DNA of 7,893 nt from an uncultured Prevotella sp. (GTDB lineage Bacteria > Bacteroidota > Bacteroidia > Bacteroidales > Bacteroidaceae). A program made the translations under genes and the position numbers. Positions 4,447 through 7,893 of this stretch are shown in pieces. The DNA lies in the NCBI GenBank assembly GCA_900547085.1, contig URFI01000105.1, positions 1 through 7,893 of the forward strand, given 5' to 3'. Under the pieces are notes generated by a model. It had not been told where the DNA came from. It ran no database searches and saw only the letters and a list, made by a program, of their open reading frames with translations. Numbering within the stretch: position 1 is the first letter of the stretch; each line of letters begins with the position of its first letter.

Positions 4447-6819
4447 ATGATTAGAACAAACAAAGTAAACACCAAACTCTTTATCCAGTCGCTGCTTCTC
4501 GCCTTTCTCTGTTGTACCCCGGTCAAGGCCCAACGCAACCTTCGCTTGACCGTACGCCAAGAGGGAACACGGCAACCCATCGAAGCGGCACGTGTCACCG
4601 TGGCTGGCAATAGAGCCATGGCCGGCGCCACCCATACCGTGACCGACCGCCTGGGCAATGCCTACATTCGTACCGAAACGCCTAAAACACTTTATTATGA
4701 AGTATCGGCCATTGGCTATGTTCCCCGAAAAGGCGACATACAACCTCATGACACGGTGGTGAGCATCATCCTGCATGAGGATGTTTTGCATCTGCACGAC
4801 GTGGTGGTGACGGGTTCGCGAACGGAACGCCCCATCAAGTTGTCGGCCGTGACGACACAAGTCCTGGGTGGAAAACAGCTCATCGATGCGGGATACAGCG
4901 ATCTGCAGCACGCCTTGCAGCAGGAAACACCGGGACTGAATATCCAGAAAGTGGCCTTCGGCAACGACATCTCCATGCAGGGACTTGATGCTCGTCATGT
5001 GCTGTTCTTGCAAGACGGTGAGCGGATGACGGGCGAGATGGCGGGCAACTTGGACTACGAACGATTCAACCTGCATGCCATCGACCGCATTGAAATCGTG
5101 AAGGGAGCCAGCAGCACCCTTTATGGCAGTAGGGCATCGGGGGCAGTCATCAATCTTATCTCCAAGAAAGCCGACCGACCGCTGGATGTAAGGGCCGGCT
5201 TGCGCTGGGGACAGATGAATCAACACAACTACAAGAACCCTTCGCCGACCGATTTTCCATATATGTTCGAGAAAAACGCCGACCGGCCTAATCTTCAAGC
5301 ATGGCTCTCGGCTGGAGCAAAACAAGGGGCGTGGACAACGCAAACCGACGTGTGGTACAGCTCGTCGGATGCTTTTTACCTGTACCAAGCCAAACACGAC
5401 AGCAAGACTTATACGAAGGAGGCCAATCCCTTCTTACCACACGACACCACGCTTGTTTCATCAGCCGACCGACCGCCTTTGGGCATTGAGGGAAAAGAAC
5501 ATTTGTCGGTGGCGCAGAAGCTGTATTACGAACCGTCCAAGTACTTGTCGCTGCAGCTCTATGGGTCGGCTTTTTTCATGAACTCGTATGACTTGTTGCA
5601 GGACATGAACTTCTCGCAAAGCCGTGACTACATGGCCGGACTGAAGTTGCGCTACGATGTCAAGAATTGGTTCAGCATTCATCTAAGTCTGCACGGCGAC
5701 TTCTACGATCGGTTCAAGCGACACGAGCGCATGAACTTGCGCAAGAAGGTGTATCGAAGCACCATCTTCGAGCCGCGACTGAGCATCACCAGCAACTACT
5801 TTCCCAACCATGATTTGATTTTGGGCGTGGAGCATGTCACCGATAATCTCACCAGCGACCGTTTTGTGAACCGACGCATGACGACGCGCGCCTTGCACGA
5901 AACCGAATATTTCGTGCAAGACGAATGGCAGGTGAACAGTAAGTGGATGCTGTCAACGGGCGTGCGCACCAACTTCTCAAAAGCCTTCGGACTGATGTGG
6001 ATGCCAAAGATTGCAGCCAAGTATTCGCCCGATGACCATTGGGCCTTGCGGGCCAACTACTCCATGGGCTACCGGGCACCCAGCATCAAGGAGCTGTTTT
6101 TCAATTGGGACCACATGGGCATGTTCCAGATACGGGGAAACGATCAGCTAAAACCAGAGAAAAACCACTATATCGCCTTGGGAACTGAGTATAGTGACGG
6201 CAAGGTGTTTGTTAACGTCAACGCCTACACCAACTTTTTCAGAAAGAAAATAGAAGGAGTGTGGCGCATCTACGACTTGCAGTACAACTTTGAGTACACC
6301 AATCTCATCAACCAGCGGTTCGTGGGACTCGAAACCATCTTGAAATGGAACTTCGCGCAGCGCTTCACCTTCAACGGAACTTACAGCTACGTCAACGTCA
6401 GCAAGCTGGAGGGTTTGCAGCTCAACACCACCTCACCCCATGCGGCGACAGGCAGTTTGGACTACACGCTGAACAAGCCCAACTATCGGTTGAAAGCCAT
6501 CTTCAGTGCTTCTTTCATGGGAGAGAAATGCTTCGATGTGCAAGACCGAATCTGGGTGGGCAGCCAACAAAAAAGTTACGATGCCTACTTCCGCTGCACG
6601 CTTCCCGCCTACGTCATCTGCAACCTGTCGGTGGTGCAAACGTTCTGGAACCAAGCCAAAGTGACCTTGGGTATTGACAACCTCTTTAACTACAAGCCCA
6701 GTACCTTGGGTTCGGGTGTCACCCTGTTCAACGTGCCCGGAACCTGTGGCGCACGCGGCTATGTGCAGGTGGAATTCTTGGTCGACCAACTTGTTAAATC
6801 TCTGAAACGAAAACGATGA
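4447..6819 (+). CDS. hmuR: HmuR-like TonB-dependent outer-membrane heme receptor
   Basis: A 790-residue outer-membrane receptor. In order it has a type I signal peptide (about 1-28, ending VKAQ), a carboxypeptidase-regulatory-like beta-sandwich (about 31-112), a TonB-box-like segment around DVVVTGSRTE (118-127), a plug domain (about 130-240, with IDRIEIVKGASSTLYGSRASGAV), and a 22-strand-type barrel to the end. The heme-receptor signature is present: YRAP at 542-545, His556 in the intervening loop (NWDHMGMF), and NDQL at 565-568 where the family has NPDL/NPNL. In Porphyromonas gingivalis HmuR, YRAP, NPDL and a His between them contribute to heme use, so heme (or hemoprotein) import with TonB energy is the likely role. 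The Pro of the NPxL box is missing here. The stop codon overlaps the next gene's start as ATGA. The symbol is by similarity only; a close xenosiderophore receptor cannot be excluded. Confidence 0.87.
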   Translation: MIRTNKVNTKLFIQSLLLAFLCCTPVKAQRNLRLTVRQEGTRQPIEAARVTVAGNRAMAGATHTVTDRLGNAYIRTETPKTLYYEVSAIGYVPRKGDIQPHDTVVSIILHEDVLHLHDVVVTGSRTERPIKLSAVTTQVLGGKQLIDAGYSDLQHALQQETPGLNIQKVAFGNDISMQGLDARHVLFLQDGERMTGEMAGNLDYERFNLHAIDRIEIVKGASSTLYGSRASGAVINLISKKADRPLDVRAGLRWGQMNQHNYKNPSPTDFPYMFEKNADRPNLQAWLSAGAKQGAWTTQTDVWYSSSDAFYLYQAKHDSKTYTKEANPFLPHDTTLVSSADRPPLGIEGKEHLSVAQKLYYEPSKYLSLQLYGSAFFMNSYDLLQDMNFSQSRDYMAGLKLRYDVKNWFSIHLSLHGDFYDRFKRHERMNLRKKVYRSTIFEPRLSITSNYFPNHDLILGVEHVTDNLTSDRFVNRRMTTRALHETEYFVQDEWQVNSKWMLSTGVRTNFSKAFGLMWMPKIAAKYSPDDHWALRANYSMGYRAPSIKELFFNWDHMGMFQIRGNDQLKPEKNHYIALGTEYSDGKVFVNVNAYTNFFRKKIEGVWRIYDLQYNFEYTNLINQRFVGLETILKWNFAQRFTFNGTYSYVNVSKLEGLQLNTTSPHAATGSLDYTLNKPNYRLKAIFSASFMGEKCFDVQDRIWVGSQQKSYDAYFRCTLPAYVICNLSVVQTFWNQAKVTLGIDNLFNYKPSTLGSGVTLFNVPGTCGARGYVQVEFLVDQLVKSLKRKR

Positions 6820-7514
6820 AAAATTATATAGTCCTACTTCTCGCGCTTATCCTCCTCGGTTCGTGCGTGCGGTACGATGCCGAGGAGTTCACGGGACATA
6901 CGCTGCCCCGCATCACTGGTTACAACACAGGCGTCACTAACGATTGGATGTACTTCAATCTGCGTACGGGGCAGGTGTTCAACCGCACCGCACCCAACCA
7001 AGATATCAGCGAGGGCGAACAGTACCACCGTACTGACTGGGACTTGGCTTTCTGCGGACACCGTTTGCGCACCAACAGCGGCACATCGGGAATTGGAAAG
7101 GGAGGAGCGGCCGACTTAGGCTACGGCAAGTATGACAAGTGGATGACGGCGGGCCAGCTGCCCAGGAATTTGACATGGGCGGTAGATGATTCCACCGTGT
7201 CTGTCACCTACTCAAAGAAAGACTGGATACACCATTGCGTCACTCACAATCTCGATATTGACGAACATCCTTGGTTTGATCCTAACAGCGGACCGGCCAC
7301 CACCTATACGAGTGCCAATCCCATCTTGGCCAACGCCGTGGCCTTCTTAGGTCCGCCCCCCGTCTACACTCCTTCTTTTCACACCTACGTCGTGCGCACG
7401 GCCGACGGCAAGCGTTATTTCAAGTTGCAGATTGTGAGTTGGTACCACGCAGAAGCAGAAATTGGTGATTCTGGCGGCCGCATCAGTTATTACCTAGACG
7501 AGCTAAAAGAGTAG
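6816..7514 (+). CDS. hmuY: HmuY-like heme-binding lipoprotein
   Basis: A 232-residue lipoprotein with a short signal peptide and lipobox LGSC (Cys17). The HmuY family pattern is clear: WMYFNLRTGQV (44-54), TDWDLAF (73-79), RTNSGTSGIGKGGAADLG (85-102), HPWFDP (151-156), and TYVVRTADGKRYFKLQI (190-206). HmuY proteins take heme from host hemoproteins at the surface and pass it to HmuR. In P. gingivalis two His bind the iron; in related species Met or His/Met are used. I cannot align the ligands reliably, but His139, 140, 144, 151 and 189 are candidates. The ATGA overlap with the receptor stop indicates translational coupling and one functional unit. Gene order (receptor before hmuY) is opposite to P. 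gingivalis, and no hmuSTUV genes follow. Ends in TAG. Confidence 0.9.
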   Translation: MKNYIVLLLALILLGSCVRYDAEEFTGHTLPRITGYNTGVTNDWMYFNLRTGQVFNRTAPNQDISEGEQYHRTDWDLAFCGHRLRTNSGTSGIGKGGAADLGYGKYDKWMTAGQLPRNLTWAVDDSTVSVTYSKKDWIHHCVTHNLDIDEHPWFDPNSGPATTYTSANPILANAVAFLGPPPVYTPSFHTYVVRTADGKRYFKLQIVSWYHAEAEIGDSGGRISYYLDELKE

Positions 7515-7535
7515 GGGAGAACCCGCGGTTCATCC

Positions 7536-7715
7536 TCACTCCTCGTACGCCGTTTCATTCTTGATGGCGACAAACGATATTTCCCATGATGCCCAGAGCT
7601 TCGCTATGCAAGCAGAACATGGAAGTCGCCCAAATATAGGAAACCTCTGCACTTGCTGATGAAATCCTTTGGAATCCGCCTACCACCCCCTGTGACTATT
7701 CATCGGTAGGTGCAT
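7536..7715 (-). pseudogene. Possible decayed small ORF or interspersed repeat
   Basis: On the minus strand an ATG (7713-7715) opens MHLPMNSHRGW, then TAG at 7680-7682, then 47 further in-frame codons to TGA at 7536-7538. The second part has no ATG, but its translation looks protein-like, for example FHQQVQRFPIFGRLP and WASWEISFVAIKNETAYEE. No family is assigned. It overlaps a stem structure, so it may equally be a non-coding interspersed repeat that happens to be open. Confidence 0.3.
7566..7630. repeat. Nested inverted repeat (structured RNA candidate)
   Basis: GGCGAC (7566-7571) pairs with GTCGCC (7625-7630), and directly inside on the 3' side TTCC-C-ATG (7581-7588) pairs with CATGGAA (7618-7624) with one bulged C. 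Within the apical loop GCTT (7598-7601) can pair with AAGC (7610-7613). That is 13 bp in the two outer stems with a 9-nt internal bulge. It could be the hmu operon 3' end structure or part of a repeat element. Confidence 0.4.
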
Positions 7716-7772
7716 GACACCCAATAATTGTTAACAAATTTTAATTACATCATTCTTTTTTGTTTTTATTCT

Positions 7773-7800
7773 TTTGTTTCTATGAAATCCCTTACCTTTG
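7773..7800 (+). promoter_or_regulatory. tRNA-Ser promoter
   Basis: TACCTTTG (7793-7800) matches TAnnTTTG fully, with TTTG at 7773-7776 upstream (16-nt spacing, a little short). Transcription would start near 7807, about 36 nt before the mature 5' end of the tRNA. Confidence 0.6.
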
Positions 7801-7842
7801 CACTCGCTTTTCGGCTGATACCTCATCAAAGATGATAATCAA

Positions 7843-7893
7843 GGAGAGATGGTAGAGTGGTCGATTACAACGGTCTTGAAAACCGTCGCACTG
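7843..7893 (+). tRNA. tRNA-Ser (UGA), 5' part, cut by window end
   Basis: The acceptor 5' strand is GGAGAGA (7843-7849), followed by TG (positions 8-9), a D arm (GTA at 7852-7854 with TAC at 7866-7868, loop containing GG), and an anticodon stem ACGGT/ACCGT (7870-7874 with 7882-7886). The 7-nt loop CTTGAAA gives anticodon TGA (7877-7879), so it reads UCA-type Ser codons. The start of the long variable arm of a type II tRNA is visible before the window ends. The T arm, the 3' acceptor strand and any CCA are outside. Confidence 0.93.

Larger units (their letters stand above)
7515..7842. other. Intergenic region between hmuY and tRNA-Ser
   Basis: No intact gene is supported. The left half holds a nested stem (7566-7630) and a minus-strand open frame broken by TAG (7536-7715). 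A further inverted repeat, CGCCTACC (7677-7684) with GGTAGGTG (7705-7712, one G-U pair, 20-nt loop), could act as a weak terminator for the heme operon but lacks an adjacent U-run. A perfect palindrome TTGTTAACAA lies at 7728-7737, followed by a T-rich stretch (about 7754-7779) and the tRNA promoter. Confidence 0.6.

Noticed and set aside
4441..5397. A 318-codon minus-strand frame opposite the receptor gene
   Set aside because: It runs antisense to the signal, regulatory and plug domains of the TonB-dependent receptor, whose family motifs are unambiguous. Its translation has no recognisable fold.
7677..7712. Rho-independent terminator of the heme operon
   Set aside because: The stem is only 8 bp with a G-U pair and a 20-nt loop, and no U-run follows directly; kept only as a weak possibility in the intergenic entry.

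Overview
The window looks like chromosomal DNA from a Bacteroidota species, most likely a Prevotella-type Bacteroidales. The evidence is internal. There are four matches to the Bacteroidota -7 promoter element TAnnTTTG. Three lipoproteins have acidic residues just after the lipidated Cys, and two of them resemble the lipoprotein surface-export signal. There is an HmuY-type heme-binding lipoprotein, a receptor with an N-terminal carboxypeptidase-regulatory-like domain, and little Shine-Dalgarno sequence. Species cannot be fixed from this sequence alone.

Left part (53-2018, minus strand): three genes transcribed leftward, each joined to the next by a 4-bp ATGA overlap. In order of transcription they are a stand-alone LytTR DNA-binding protein, a short membrane-anchored TonB C-terminal-domain protein, and an exported TPR protein. 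A good -7 element lies only a few bases before the LytTR start codon.

Middle (2019-3015): AT-rich intergenic DNA holding a dead 5' fragment of an IS transposase (2318-2770), with one internal TAG and no C-terminal part. It is followed by a leader region with two candidate promoters, a 6-5-6 interrupted palindrome and a possible 45-codon small ORF.

Right part (3016-7514, plus strand): a four-gene unit that looks like a heme or iron uptake operon. Two tandem paralogous 213-residue lipoproteins of unrecognised family come first, followed by an HmuR-like TonB-dependent receptor and an HmuY-like lipoprotein, the last two overlapping by ATGA. The paralogs are separated by an unusual ACTCCC repeat tract able to form competing hairpins. 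The expected logic is that HmuY captures heme at the surface, HmuR imports it with TonB energy, and the two extra lipoproteins are probably surface accessory or binding proteins.

Right end (7515-7893): an intergenic segment with a nested stem and a minus-strand open frame interrupted by TAG (possibly an interspersed repeat or decayed gene), then a tRNA promoter and the first two thirds of tRNA-Ser(UGA), cut by the window edge.

The best candidates for something undescribed are the paralogous lipoprotein pair in the HmuR/HmuY operon and the LytTR-TonB-TPR operon.
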